From: DATLLN01 sp963720885
Lineage (GTDB): Bacteria > Actinomycetota > Thermoleophilia > Gaiellales > JAICJC01
Assembly (NCBI GenBank): GCA_963720885.1
Contig: CAVRGW010000004.1
Coordinates: 248,001-312,000 of the forward strand
DNA: 64,000 nt
Reading direction: 5' to 3'
The position numbers and the translations under genes are program-made. The first letter of the stretch is position 1, and each line of letters opens with the position of its first letter. Positions 17,052-24,623 of this stretch are shown piece by piece. The notes under the pieces are model-generated. The model was not told the DNA's origin. It searched no databases and worked only from the letters and a program-made list of their open reading frames with translations.

Positions 17052-17782
17052 TCGCCGACCGGTTCGCCGGTCAGCACGATCAGTTCAGGGTCGTCGGCCA
17101 GCGTCAGCACGCCGGCGCCCCGCTCATGCACGCGCAGCACGCCGTGGCGCGGGCCGGCGAGCACGTAGGTCAGCGCGGTGTGGCCCGCGGGCACGCCGAT
17201 CTCGGCGGTCGCGCCGTCGGGGACGATGACGTGCAGCACGGCCGCCGCCGCGCGCGTGGCCAGTGGGCTGCGCACGTCCCCGAGCCGGCCGGTCAGCACC
17301 CTGACCGTCGCGCCCTGCGCGTCGGCGACGGGCACGTCGCGGGCACGCAGCACCCGGTGTCCAGGCTCCGCGTCGCGCTCGCCGTGTGGCAGGTCGACCC
17401 ACAGCTGCACCGCGTGCAGCACGCCGCCGGCCGTGCGGAACGCCTCGGAGACCAGCTCCGAGTGGCGGATGCCCGCGCCGGCCGTCATCAGCTGCACGTC
17501 GCCGGGAGCGAGCGCCTCCTCGGCGCCCTGCGAGTCGCGGTGCACGATCTCGCCGGCCAGCAGGTAGCCGACCGTCTCGATCCCGCGGTGGCGGTGCTCC
17601 GGCACGCCCACCGCCTCGCCCGGCGCGAAGGCGACCGGGCCGGCGTCGTCGAGCAGCAGGAACGGGTCGAACCGGCGGCGCTCGCGGGTCGGGAAGGCGC
17701 GGCGGATCGGGACGTCCGCGCCCTCCACCTCCCATCCGGCGGCGAGCGTCTCGGTGACGGCCAGGCGCCGGTCGGCGGGCAT
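17048..17782 (-). CDS. Pirin family protein
   Basis: A 244-residue bicupin. The metal site is seen in PEHRHRGIETVGYL and in GAGIRHSE, and RRFDPFLLLDDAGP is the pirin N-terminal signature. Some pirins are quercetin dioxygenases, others act as redox-sensing co-regulators; which applies here cannot be told. The ATG at 17782 has CAGAAT 6 nt upstream, the leaderless arrangement seen repeatedly in this window. It is divergent from the ferredoxin reductase gene with an 18-bp palindrome between them. Confidence 0.92.
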   Translation of the reverse strand: MPADRRLAVTETLAAGWEVEGADVPIRRAFPTRERRRFDPFLLLDDAGPVAFAPGEAVGVPEHRHRGIETVGYLLAGEIVHRDSQGAEEALAPGDVQLMTAGAGIRHSELVSEAFRTAGGVLHAVQLWVDLPHGERDAEPGHRVLRARDVPVADAQGATVRVLTGRLGDVRSPLATRAAAAVLHVIVPDGATAEIGVPAGHTALTYVLAGPRHGVLRVHERGAGVLTLADDPELIVLTGEPVGD

Positions 17783-17788
17783 CCGGGT

Positions 17789-17794
17789 ATTCTG
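17789..17794 (-). promoter_or_regulatory. Candidate -10 box of the pirin gene (leaderless)
   Basis: CAGAAT on the minus strand, exactly 6 nt before the ATG at 17782. The same hexamer and spacing precede the zinc-ribbon gene at 28843. No -35 is obvious. Confidence 0.4.
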
Positions 17795-17826
17795 CCTGCC
17801 GGCGCGCGCGCACGGCCGGATCGGTA

Positions 17827-17844
17827 GAGTTTGGATCCAAACTC
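17827..17844. promoter_or_regulatory. 18-bp perfect palindrome, candidate operator
   Basis: GAGTTTGGATCCAAACTC is a perfect inverted repeat without a spacer. It lies between the divergent pirin and ferredoxin reductase genes, 26 nt before the GTG at 17870 and about 45 nt upstream of the pirin start. Its size and symmetry are typical of an operator for a dimeric regulator. The regulator is not in the window. Confidence 0.6.
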
Positions 17845-17869
17845 GACGGCCGCGGACGAGGAGCAAGCG

Positions 17870-18871
17870 GTGGCTGACGCCGACCAGATCGTTGACATCA
17901 CGGTGATCGGGGGTGGCCCGACAGGGCTCGCCGCCGCGTATTACGGAGGGCATCGCGACGCGACTGTGCGGATCGTCGAGTCGCTCGAGCAGCTCGGCGG
18001 CCAGGTCAGCGCGGTCTACCCCGAGAAGCACATCTTCGACGTCGCCGGCTTCCCCAAGATCAACGGCCAGGCGCTGATCGACCAGCTCACCGACCAGGCG
18101 ATGCAGTACTCGCCGGACGTCCGGCTGGGAACCGTGATCGACACGATCGACCATCGCGACGACGAGACGATCGCGCTGCACACCTCCGACGGCGAGACGC
18201 TGCTCACGCGGACGATGATCGTCACGGCCGGGCACGGCGCGTTCGAGCCGCGGAAGCTGGGCGTCGACACGCTCGAGGCCTTCGCCGGCAACGGCCTGCA
18301 CTACTACGTGCGCGAGAAGGCGGCGTTCACGGGCAAGCGCGTCGCGCTGGTCGGCGGCGGCGACTCGGCGCTGGACTGGGTGCTCAACCTGCAGGACACG
18401 GCGGAGCTGCCGATCACGCTGATCCACCGCCGCGACCGCTTCCGCGGCCTGGAGTCGTCCGTCAACGAGGTGCGGCGGCTGGCGGGCGAGGGCGGCGTGC
18501 GGATCCTGACGCCGCACGAGGTGCGCGGCGCGGAGGGCAACGGCATGCTCGAGGCGATCACCGTCGAGAACACGTCGACCGGCGAGAGCGAGCGGATCGA
18601 GCTCGACGCCTGCGTCATGCTGCTCGGCTTCGTGTCGCACCTCGGCCCGATCGCCAACTGGGGCCTGGAATTCGAGAACAAGCGGCAGATCAAGGTCACC
18701 CAGGCGATGGAGACGAACCTGCCCGGCATCTACGCCGCCGGCGACATCGCCGGCTACGACGGCAAGATCACGCTGATCACCATCGGCTTCTCGGAGGCCG
18801 CCATCGCGGCGAACCACGCGGTCGCCCGCATCCGCGGCGAGAAGGCGCAGCCGAAGTACTCCACCGAGTAG
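17870..18871 (+). CDS. Ferredoxin/flavodoxin--NADP+ reductase, thioredoxin-reductase-like type
   Basis: A 333-residue flavoprotein. It has an N-terminal FAD motif (IGGGPTGLAAAYYGG), a central NADP motif (VALVGGGDSALDW) and a C-terminal FAD block (YAAGDIAGYDGKI). It lacks the redox CxxC of thioredoxin reductase between the nucleotide motifs, which together with FDVAGFPKINGQALIDQL identifies the ferredoxin-NADP reductase type 2 group. The frame is open to 17831, but GTG 17870 has GAGGAGC at the right distance and leaves the palindrome outside the gene. It probably supplies reducing power for Fe-S or P450-type reactions. Confidence 0.92.
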   Translation: MADADQIVDITVIGGGPTGLAAAYYGGHRDATVRIVESLEQLGGQVSAVYPEKHIFDVAGFPKINGQALIDQLTDQAMQYSPDVRLGTVIDTIDHRDDETIALHTSDGETLLTRTMIVTAGHGAFEPRKLGVDTLEAFAGNGLHYYVREKAAFTGKRVALVGGGDSALDWVLNLQDTAELPITLIHRRDRFRGLESSVNEVRRLAGEGGVRILTPHEVRGAEGNGMLEAITVENTSTGESERIELDACVMLLGFVSHLGPIANWGLEFENKRQIKVTQAMETNLPGIYAAGDIAGYDGKITLITIGFSEAAIAANHAVARIRGEKAQPKYSTE

Positions 18872-18953
18872 CCCCGCCGCCGCGCCGGTCGGCTGCATTC
18901 CGTCGCCCAACCGTCACGCTTCCGCGCGGATCGTTGCGGAAACTCCGTTAATC

Positions 18954-18986
18954 GCTCTGACCCCGCTCTGACCCCGCTCTGACCCC
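18954..18986. repeat. Three tandem copies of an 11-nt repeat (GCTCTGACCCC)
   Basis: GCTCTGACCCC occurs three times head to tail with no mismatch, in the 211-nt gap between the ferredoxin reductase and mug. A fourth related copy, GGGTCTGACCCC, a near-palindrome, lies at 19047-19058. The rest of the gap shows nothing recognisable apart from the mug -10 box. Confidence 0.9.
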
Positions 18987-19070
18987 GTGTGGCGGTTCTC
19001 CGCGAACAGTCACGCCGGCGTCAAACCGAGCACCGGCGGGTGTTCTGGGTCTGACCCCAAGTGCGGCAGG

Positions 19071-19076
19071 TAGGCT
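19071..19076 (+). promoter_or_regulatory. Candidate -10 box of mug (leaderless)
   Basis: TAGGCT, then exactly 6 nt, then the GTG start at 19083. There is no Shine-Dalgarno. TAGGCT with this spacing recurs at 43001. Confidence 0.5.
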
Positions 19077-19082
19077 TGCGCC

Positions 19083-19598
19083 GTGGATTCCGCGGTACCC
19101 GACGTCCTCGGCCCGGGCGTGCGGCTGGTGTTCGTCGGCATCAATCCCGGGCTTCGCTCGGCGCAGGCCGGGCATCACTTCGCCAACCCCCGAAACGACT
19201 TCTGGCGGCTGCTGCACGACTCGGGTCTGACGCCAGAGCTGCTCGACCCCAGCGAGGACGCCCAGCTGCTCGCCGCCGGGCTGGGCATCACCAACGCCGC
19301 GATGCGGGTCACCCGCGGCAGCGGTGAGCTGCGGCGCACCGACTTCGCGGGGGCCGTCGACCGCCTGTCGGGCATCGAGCAGACGCTCGGCCCCGCCGGC
19401 TTCGCGTTCGTCGGCAAGCAGGCGTACGCCGGCGCGTTCTCCGAGCGCTCGCCCGATCACGGGCTGCAGCGCCGCAAGCTCGGCGGCGCCTGGCTCTACG
19501 TCCTGCCGTCCACCTCGCCGGCCAACGCAGCGATCGCCTACCGCGACCGGCTGACCTGGTTCCGGCGGCTTGCGCGGCGGCTCGACGGCGCTGGCTAG
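19083..19598 (+). CDS. mug: G/U mismatch-specific DNA glycosylase
   Basis: A 171-residue protein of the Mug/TDG branch of uracil-DNA glycosylases, which removes uracil or thymine mispaired with G. The active-site block is FVGINPGLRSAQAGHHFANP (Asn in GINPG) and the second motif is LYVLPSTSPANA. NDFWRLLHDSG is typical of the family. GTG at 19083 is supported by the leaderless promoter spacing. Confidence 0.93.
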   Translation: MDSAVPDVLGPGVRLVFVGINPGLRSAQAGHHFANPRNDFWRLLHDSGLTPELLDPSEDAQLLAAGLGITNAAMRVTRGSGELRRTDFAGAVDRLSGIEQTLGPAGFAFVGKQAYAGAFSERSPDHGLQRRKLGGAWLYVLPSTSPANAAIAYRDRLTWFRRLARRLDGAG

Positions 19599-19639
19599 GC
19601 TCCACTGACGAACCGATGAGCGGAGACGAAGGAGCCAAG

Positions 19640-20947
19640 ATGGCCGAGCTGTGGGGTGCCGAGACGAGGAAGGCGGTCGCCAACTTCCCGGTGTCCGGCG
19701 AGACGATCCCGGTGGCCGTGATCCACTGGCTCGGCCGGATCAAGGGCGCCGCCGCCCGCACCAACGCCGAGCTCGGGCTGCTCGACGCGAACATCGCCGA
19801 GAAGATCGCGACCGCCGCCGACGCCGTGGCCGCCGGAGAGCATGACGACCAGTTTCCGATCGACGTCTTCCAGACCGGCTCAGGCACCTCGTCGAACATG
19901 AACGCGAACGAGGTGATCGCGGCGCTCGCCGGCGAAGCCGCGCATCCGAACGATCACGTCAACCTGGGACAGTCCTCCAACGACGTGTTCCCGTCCGCCG
20001 TGCACCTGGCTGCGCTCGACCGCACGGTCAACGAGCTGCTGCCCGCGATGCAGACGCTTGAGGACGCGCTGCAGCGCAAAGCCGAGGAGTTCGCCGACAT
20101 CGCCAAGGCCGGCCGCACGCACCTGATGGACGCCGTCCCGGTCACGCTCGGCCAGGAGTTCGGCGGCTACGCGGCCCAGGTCCGCGAGGGGCGCCGCCGC
20201 GTCCGGTCGACGGTTGTCGGCCTGGGCCAGATCCCGCTCGGCGGCACCGCCACGGGCACGGGCCTCAACACGCACCCCGAGTTCGCCGCGCGGGTCCGTG
20301 CGCGGCTGGTCGCCGACACCGGTCTCGAGATCCTGCCGCCGGCCGACCCGTTCGAGGCGCAGGCCAATCGCGACGGCCTGGTCGAGGCGTCCGGAGCGCT
20401 GAAGACCGTCGCCGTCTCGCTGACCAAGATCTCCAACGACCTGCGCTGGATGGGCTCCGGCCCGCGCGCCGGCCTGGGCGAGATCTTCCTGCCGGAGCTG
20501 CAGAAGGGCTCGTCGATCATGCCCGGCAAGGTCAACCCGGTGATCCCCGAGGTCGTCTGCCAGGTCTGCGCGCAGGTGATCGGCAACGACACCGCGATCA
20601 CGGTCGGCGGCATGCAGGGCAACTTCGAGCTGAACGTGCAGATCCCGCTGATGGCGCACAACCTGCTGCGGTCGATCGTGCTGCTCACCTCGGCCTGCAC
20701 CCTGCTGGCCGAGAAGTGCGTCGACGGCATCGAGCCCAACCGCGAGCAGCTCAACCGCCATGGCGAGGCCACGCTGGCGATGGCCACGGCGCTGAACCCG
20801 TACATCGGCTACGACCGGGCCACCGAGATCGTCAAGGAGGCGGCGAGCTCCGGCCGCACGCTGCGCGAGGTCGCCCGCGAGCACGGCGTCGAGGATGAGA
20901 TCCTGGACAAGGCCCTCGACCTGCAGGGGATGGCCGGCGTCCGATGA
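19640..20947 (+). CDS. fumC: Class II fumarate hydratase
   Basis: A 435-residue TCA-cycle enzyme converting fumarate and malate. Signatures in order: QTGSGTSSNMNANEV, HVNLGQSSNDVFPSA, AGRTHLMDAVPVTLGQEFGG and the fumarase/aspartase signature GSSIMPGKVNPV. ATG 19640 has GAAGGAG in front; an in-frame ATG at 19616 is possible. Either way the N-terminus starts almost at LWGAETRKAVANFP and lacks the 10-15 residues before that block in most relatives. The stop overlaps the amidotransferase ATG (ATGA, 20944-20947). Confidence 0.95.
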   Translation: MAELWGAETRKAVANFPVSGETIPVAVIHWLGRIKGAAARTNAELGLLDANIAEKIATAADAVAAGEHDDQFPIDVFQTGSGTSSNMNANEVIAALAGEAAHPNDHVNLGQSSNDVFPSAVHLAALDRTVNELLPAMQTLEDALQRKAEEFADIAKAGRTHLMDAVPVTLGQEFGGYAAQVREGRRRVRSTVVGLGQIPLGGTATGTGLNTHPEFAARVRARLVADTGLEILPPADPFEAQANRDGLVEASGALKTVAVSLTKISNDLRWMGSGPRAGLGEIFLPELQKGSSIMPGKVNPVIPEVVCQVCAQVIGNDTAITVGGMQGNFELNVQIPLMAHNLLRSIVLLTSACTLLAEKCVDGIEPNREQLNRHGEATLAMATALNPYIGYDRATEIVKEAASSGRTLREVAREHGVEDEILDKALDLQGMAGVR

Positions 20948-21664
20948 GGGTGCTCGTGCTCCAGCACATCGCCTGCGAGCCGCCCGGCGAGTTCGAGGAC
21001 GTGCTGCACGAGCGCGGCGCCGAGATCCTCCGCGTCGAGCTGGACGAGGGCGGGCGCCTGCCGGCCCGCGACGAGTTCGACGCGATCGTGGCCATGGGCG
21101 GCCCGATGAGCGTCAACGACGAGGCCGAGCATCCCTGGCTGATCGGGGAGAAGGCGCTGATCCGCGGGGCGGTGCGCGACGGCGTGCCGTACTGGGGCTC
21201 GTGCCTGGGCGTCCAGCTGCTCGCCGCCAGCCTCGGTGCCCGCGTCTACGCCGGGCCACAGCCCGAGGTCGGCGTGCTGCCGGTGACGCTGACCGACGAG
21301 GGCGCGCGCCGATCCCGTGCTTCGGGGGCTGCCCCGCGAGTTCCCGACGCTGCAGTGGCACGGCGACACCTTCGACCTGCCGGACGGCGCGGTGCGGCTG
21401 GCCGGCTCGCCGGCGTACCCCAACCAGGCATTCCGCCTGGGCAACGCGCTACGGCGTGCAGTTCCACCTCGAGGTCTCGCGGGAGATGGCCGCGAGTGGG
21501 CGGCCGTCCCGGCGTACACCGAGTACCTCGAGCGCACGCTCGGGCCCGGCTCCGCCGACGGCCTGTTCGCCGAGTTCGACGCCAACGAGGTGCGGATGCG
21601 GGCCACCGGCCGGCGGATCTTCGAGCAGTTCGTCGACGCCCATGTCGCAGCCGCCGCGCGATAA
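20944..21664 (+). pseudogene. Class I glutamine amidotransferase, interrupted by three frameshifts
   Basis: The first about 119 codons read well (MRVLVLQHIACEPPGEFEDV, AMGGPMSVNDE, catalytic C87 in YWGSCLGVQLL). The frame then breaks at the GC run 21301-21310, continues one frame over (REFPTLQWHGDTFDLPDG), breaks again at 21444-21450, reads YGVQFHLEVSREMA, and returns to the second frame near 21490 (EWAAVPAYTEYLE) to a TAA at 21662. The shifts correspond to losses of 2, 2 and 1 nt in GC-rich runs. All three catalytic elements survive in some frame, so this is a recent pseudogene or assembly errors. The intact protein would be a GMP-synthase-like amidotransferase domain of about 240 residues. 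Confidence 0.85.
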
Positions 21665-22001
21665 CCGCTTCCTGGCGCTGCGCGCAGCGGGGCAGGACGC
21701 CGCCGAGTTCGAGCTGCCCGACTCCGCGGTCGAGCGCTTCATCGAGCTCCGCGACTCCGGAGCCGACGCAGGGGTGATCGCCGCCGACCTCGACGTCGAG
21801 CCCGAGATCGCCGAAGCGCTGGTCTCGGCCGACGAGTCCTACACCGTCGCCCACCGGATCGCCACCGGGCAGGAGCGGATGTACCCGGTGCCGACTCCCG
21901 AGCAGCGGGTGGTCGACGCCCGCTCCGGCTCGAGCACGGTGCCGATCCTCGTGCTGATCGCCGTGCTGGTCGGCGTGATCGTCTACGGCCTGCTGCGCTG
22001 A
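21642..22001 (+). CDS. Small protein with C-terminal membrane anchor, unknown function
   Basis: A 119-residue protein starting MSQPPRDNRFLALRAAGQD, with an acidic helical middle (ELPDSAVERFIELRDSGAD, AADLDVEPEIAEALVSADE) and one C-terminal membrane segment (VPILVLIAVLVGVIVYGLL). The ATG at 21642 lies 23 nt inside the 3' end of the amidotransferase. No family recognised. The middle resembles a small helical bundle, so a tail-anchored cytoplasmic domain is likely. Confidence 0.75.
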   Translation: MSQPPRDNRFLALRAAGQDAAEFELPDSAVERFIELRDSGADAGVIAADLDVEPEIAEALVSADESYTVAHRIATGQERMYPVPTPEQRVVDARSGSSTVPILVLIAVLVGVIVYGLLR

Positions 22002-22008
22002 ACCGCGG

Positions 22009-22800
22009 TCAGGCGGTCTTCTTCGCGACCAGGAACGAGCGGACGTGCGCGCTCGACTCGGCCAGCGAGTCCCACAGCACGGCGTGGCCGCCGGGGACGG
22101 TCTCCACCCGCACCCGCCGCAGCTCGTCGGTGGCGCGTTCGACATCGGCGTCGGTGAGCAGCCGCGAGTGGTCGGCGTGGATCAGCATCGTCGGGCAGAG
22201 CACGTCCTTGAGGCCGCCCTCCGGCGTGCCCATCAGCTCGAACGCCGCCTGCGCCGCCGCCCGGCTGTAGCGATAGCGGAACTGGCCGTCCTCGTCGGCG
22301 ACCAGGTGCTCGGCCATCTCCTCCTCGAGCAGGCCCCGCGGCGTGTGCTCGAGCGCCTCCTGCTCGCGCCGGGCCTCGATCGCCTCGTCCACGCTCTTCG
22401 ATCCCCCGCCCCGCCGCTCCGACCGGATGGCGGCGTCCAGCAGATCCTGGGCCGGCCACAGCGGCGGGTCGAGCAGCGTCAGCGAGTTGATCCGCTCCTG
22501 CTTGCGGGAGGCGTACGCGATCGCGATCCGTGCGCCGAACCCGTCGCCGATCAGCCCCGCCTGGTCGACATCACAGGCGTCCAGCACCTCGTCCAGGTCG
22601 TCGAGGTGCTGCTGCATCGTGTGCGGCCCCGACCAGGGCGAGCGGCCGTGGCCACGCAGGTCGTATGCGATCACATGCCGCCCCGGCTCGAGCATCCGCG
22701 CCATCCGCTCGAACCGGCGAGCGTGCCCGCGCACATCGTGCAGGCAGGCGACGGGCGGCAGCTCCTCGTCACCGAAGCGGAGGATGCGAAAGGCCGTCAC
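22009..22800 (-). CDS. Alpha/beta-hydrolase fold protein lacking the catalytic nucleophile
   Basis: A 263-residue alpha/beta hydrolase. The nucleophile elbow, normally GxSxG, reads G-D-G-F-G at residues 85-89 (LIGDGFGARIA), so the nucleophile position 87 is Gly. The other triad members appear intact: D210 in LIHADHSRLL and H239 in PGGHAVLWD. DLRGHGRSPW is the usual loop. It may be non-catalytic, or use the neighbouring Asp86. The GTG at 22800 has TACACT 8 nt upstream and no Shine-Dalgarno. Confidence 0.88.
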   Translation of the reverse strand: MTAFRILRFGDEELPPVACLHDVRGHARRFERMARMLEPGRHVIAYDLRGHGRSPWSGPHTMQQHLDDLDEVLDACDVDQAGLIGDGFGARIAIAYASRKQERINSLTLLDPPLWPAQDLLDAAIRSERRGGGSKSVDEAIEARREQEALEHTPRGLLEEEMAEHLVADEDGQFRYRYSRAAAQAAFELMGTPEGGLKDVLCPTMLIHADHSRLLTDADVERATDELRRVRVETVPGGHAVLWDSLAESSAHVRSFLVAKKTA

Positions 22801-22808
22801 GATCGACG

Positions 22809-22814
22809 AGTGTA
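22809..22814 (-). promoter_or_regulatory. Candidate -10 box of the alpha/beta-hydrolase gene
   Basis: TACACT on the minus strand, 8 nt before the GTG at 22800; fits a leaderless or nearly leaderless transcript. Confidence 0.45.
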
Positions 22815-22833
22815 GTGATGGTGCCGGTTGGAA

Positions 22834-23178
22834 CTACCCCCAGCCGAGGCGCTCGAGCTCGTCCTCGTCGAGCCCGAAGTGGTGCCCGAGCTCGTGCACG
22901 ACGGTCACCCGGATCTCGTCCTCGAGCCTCGCCGGGTCGTCCCCGAAGTCGGCGACCAGCGGCAAGCGGTAGATCGTGATGGTGTCCGGCAGCGACCCGG
23001 CGTACCCCTCGCCCGTGCGCTCGGTCAGCGGCGTCCCGCGGTACAGGCCATACAGCTCGGCGTCCTCGTCGTCCGCGTCGTCGACCAGCACCGCGACGTT
23101 GTCCATCGCCTCACGCAGCTGCGCCGGCATTCCGGCCAGCGCGCGATCGACGACCCGCTCGAACTCGGCGGGGGTCAC
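22834..23178 (-). CDS. Minimal zincin-like metallopeptidase family protein
   Basis: A 114-residue protein with the zinc-protease motif HELGHHFGLDEDEL near the C-terminus, matching the small single-domain metallopeptidase family (DUF1025-like). The block FERVVDRALAGMPAQLREAM is the family N-terminus and ITIYRLPLVADFGDD precedes the HExxH helix. GTG 23178 overlaps the cupin stop by GTGA, making it the last gene of the lipoate/oxoacid dehydrogenase string. Substrate unknown; no secretion signal. Confidence 0.87.
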   Translation of the reverse strand: MTPAEFERVVDRALAGMPAQLREAMDNVAVLVDDADDEDAELYGLYRGTPLTERTGEGYAGSLPDTITIYRLPLVADFGDDPARLEDEIRVTVVHELGHHFGLDEDELERLGWG

Positions 23179-23717
23179 ATCTCGGGGAGGTCGCCCCGGT
23201 ACGGTCCCTCGACCACCGGCGAGAACCGCGCGTACGCGACGTCGCCGTCCGGGGTCTCGACCTCCACGCCGGCGTCGTGGCTCCGGGCGAGCTCGTTGAC
23301 CGGGTAGAGCAATCCGTCCCCGGTATTGCGCGCGCCGATCATCAGGATCCCGCACGGCCCGTCCCCGGCGCCGACGAAGACGTGCTCGGTCCACGACGGG
23401 CAGTGGACGAAATCCCACTGGCGCAGACGGCGCTCCTCGCCCTCGATCAGCACCAGGCACTCGCCCCACAGCACCAGGAAGTCCTCCTGCGCCTCCTCGC
23501 CGTGGTACATGCAATTCGGCTGGCCGGGCTGCAGCACCTGGATGTTGACGCCGTAGTGCGGGAAGCGGTGGTCGTGGCTCTCGAAGACCACGGCCGACCC
23601 CAGCGCGTCGTGATGCACCCACCGCGAGTCGCGGGCGTTGACGACGAACCAGCCCTCGCCTGCCGGCGCCTTCCCGCCGGGCCCCTCCTCCATCGGCGCC
23701 TCGGGGACGTTGCTCAT
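23175..23717 (-). CDS. Cupin-domain protein
   Basis: A 180-residue protein with a single cupin barrel. Motif 1 is seen as MYHGEEAQEDFLVLWGECL and motif 2 as DFVHCPSWTEHVFVGAG, giving a plausible His/Glu/His metal site. Reaction unknown. ATG 23717 overlaps the lipA stop (ATGA), and its own stop overlaps the metallopeptidase start, so it is tightly coupled into the lipoate operon. Confidence 0.88.
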   Translation of the reverse strand: MSNVPEAPMEEGPGGKAPAGEGWFVVNARDSRWVHHDALGSAVVFESHDHRFPHYGVNIQVLQPGQPNCMYHGEEAQEDFLVLWGECLVLIEGEERRLRQWDFVHCPSWTEHVFVGAGDGPCGILMIGARNTGDGLLYPVNELARSHDAGVEVETPDGDVAYARFSPVVEGPYRGDLPEM

Positions 23718-24622
23718 CGCCGCGCCGCCACGGCTGCCTGCTCGTCCGCGTGGTAGCTCGAGCGCACCAGCGGCCCGGCGAAGACGGATGCGAAGCCCAG
23801 CTCCTCGCCGGCGCGGCGCAGCCCGTCGAACTCCTCGGGCGTCACCCAGCGGTCGAGCGGCAGGTGGCGCGCCGTCGGCTGCAGGTACTGGCCGATCGTC
23901 ACGATGTCGACGCGGTGTGCGCGCAGGTCGCGCATCACCTCGACGATCTCGTCGTCGGTCTCGCCCATGCCGACGATAATCCCGCTCTTGGTGACCAGCG
24001 GCGGCCGGTCGGGGTGCAGCTCGGCCCACACGTCCTTGGCGTCGTCCAGCAGCTTCAGCGCCCTGCGGTAGTCGCCTTTCGGCCGGATCCGCCGGTAGAA
24101 CCGCTCGATCGTCTCGATGTTGTGGTTGAAGACGTCGGGCGCCGCCTCCAGCACGATCCGCAGCGCGCCGTCCTGGAAGCCGAGGAAGTCGGGCACCAGC
24201 ACCTCGACGCCGCAGGCGGGGGTGCGGCGGCGGATCGCACGGATGGTGGCTGCGAAGTGGCCCGCGCCGCGGTCCTCCAGGTCGTCGCGGTCGACCGAGG
24301 TGACGACGACGTGGCGCAGCCCCATCTTCTCGGCGGCCCGGGCGACGCGCAGCGGTTCGAGCGGCTCCGGAGCGGCCTCCGGCCGGCCGCTGGTGACGGC
24401 GCAGTAGCGGCAGGCGCGCGTGCAGACGTCGCCCATGATCTGGAACGTCGCGGTGCCCCGCCCCCAGCATTCGCCGATGTTGGGGCACCGGGCCTCCTCG
24501 CACACCGTGTGCAGGCCGCCGTCGCGCATGATCTGCTGGAGCTCCGGAAACCGCCCGCGCCGCGACGGCGCGCGCACCTTCATCCAGTCAGGCCGAACGC
24601 GTGCCGCCTCGGAGAAGGCCAC
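23714..24622 (-). CDS. lipA: Lipoyl synthase
   Basis: A 302-residue radical-SAM enzyme that inserts two sulfurs into octanoyl-protein. Auxiliary cluster ligands are C41, C46 and C52 (CEEARCPNIGEC). The radical-SAM cluster is C67-x3-C71-x2-C74 (CTRACRYC). The C-terminal RSSYHA motif that supplies the Ser ligand is present. GTG start at 24622, one base from the lipB stop. Placing it next to lipB and the E2 gene fits lipoylation of the E2 made by the same operon. Confidence 0.97.
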   Translation of the reverse strand: MAFSEAARVRPDWMKVRAPSRRGRFPELQQIMRDGGLHTVCEEARCPNIGECWGRGTATFQIMGDVCTRACRYCAVTSGRPEAAPEPLEPLRVARAAEKMGLRHVVVTSVDRDDLEDRGAGHFAATIRAIRRRTPACGVEVLVPDFLGFQDGALRIVLEAAPDVFNHNIETIERFYRRIRPKGDYRRALKLLDDAKDVWAELHPDRPPLVTKSGIIVGMGETDDEIVEVMRDLRAHRVDIVTIGQYLQPTARHLPLDRWVTPEEFDGLRRAGEELGFASVFAGPLVRSSYHADEQAAVAARR

Positions 24623-24623
24623 G

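Noticed and set aside
16473..19082. tRNA or small RNA genes in the intergenic gaps
   Set aside because: No cloverleaf with a CCA-type end or T-loop signature (GGTTCRA) was found in these gaps or elsewhere in the window.
19616..19640. Longer fumarase beginning at ATG 19616
   Set aside because: Possible, but the eight extra codons contain the GAAGGAG that serves as Shine-Dalgarno for ATG 19640 and do not restore the missing family N-terminus.
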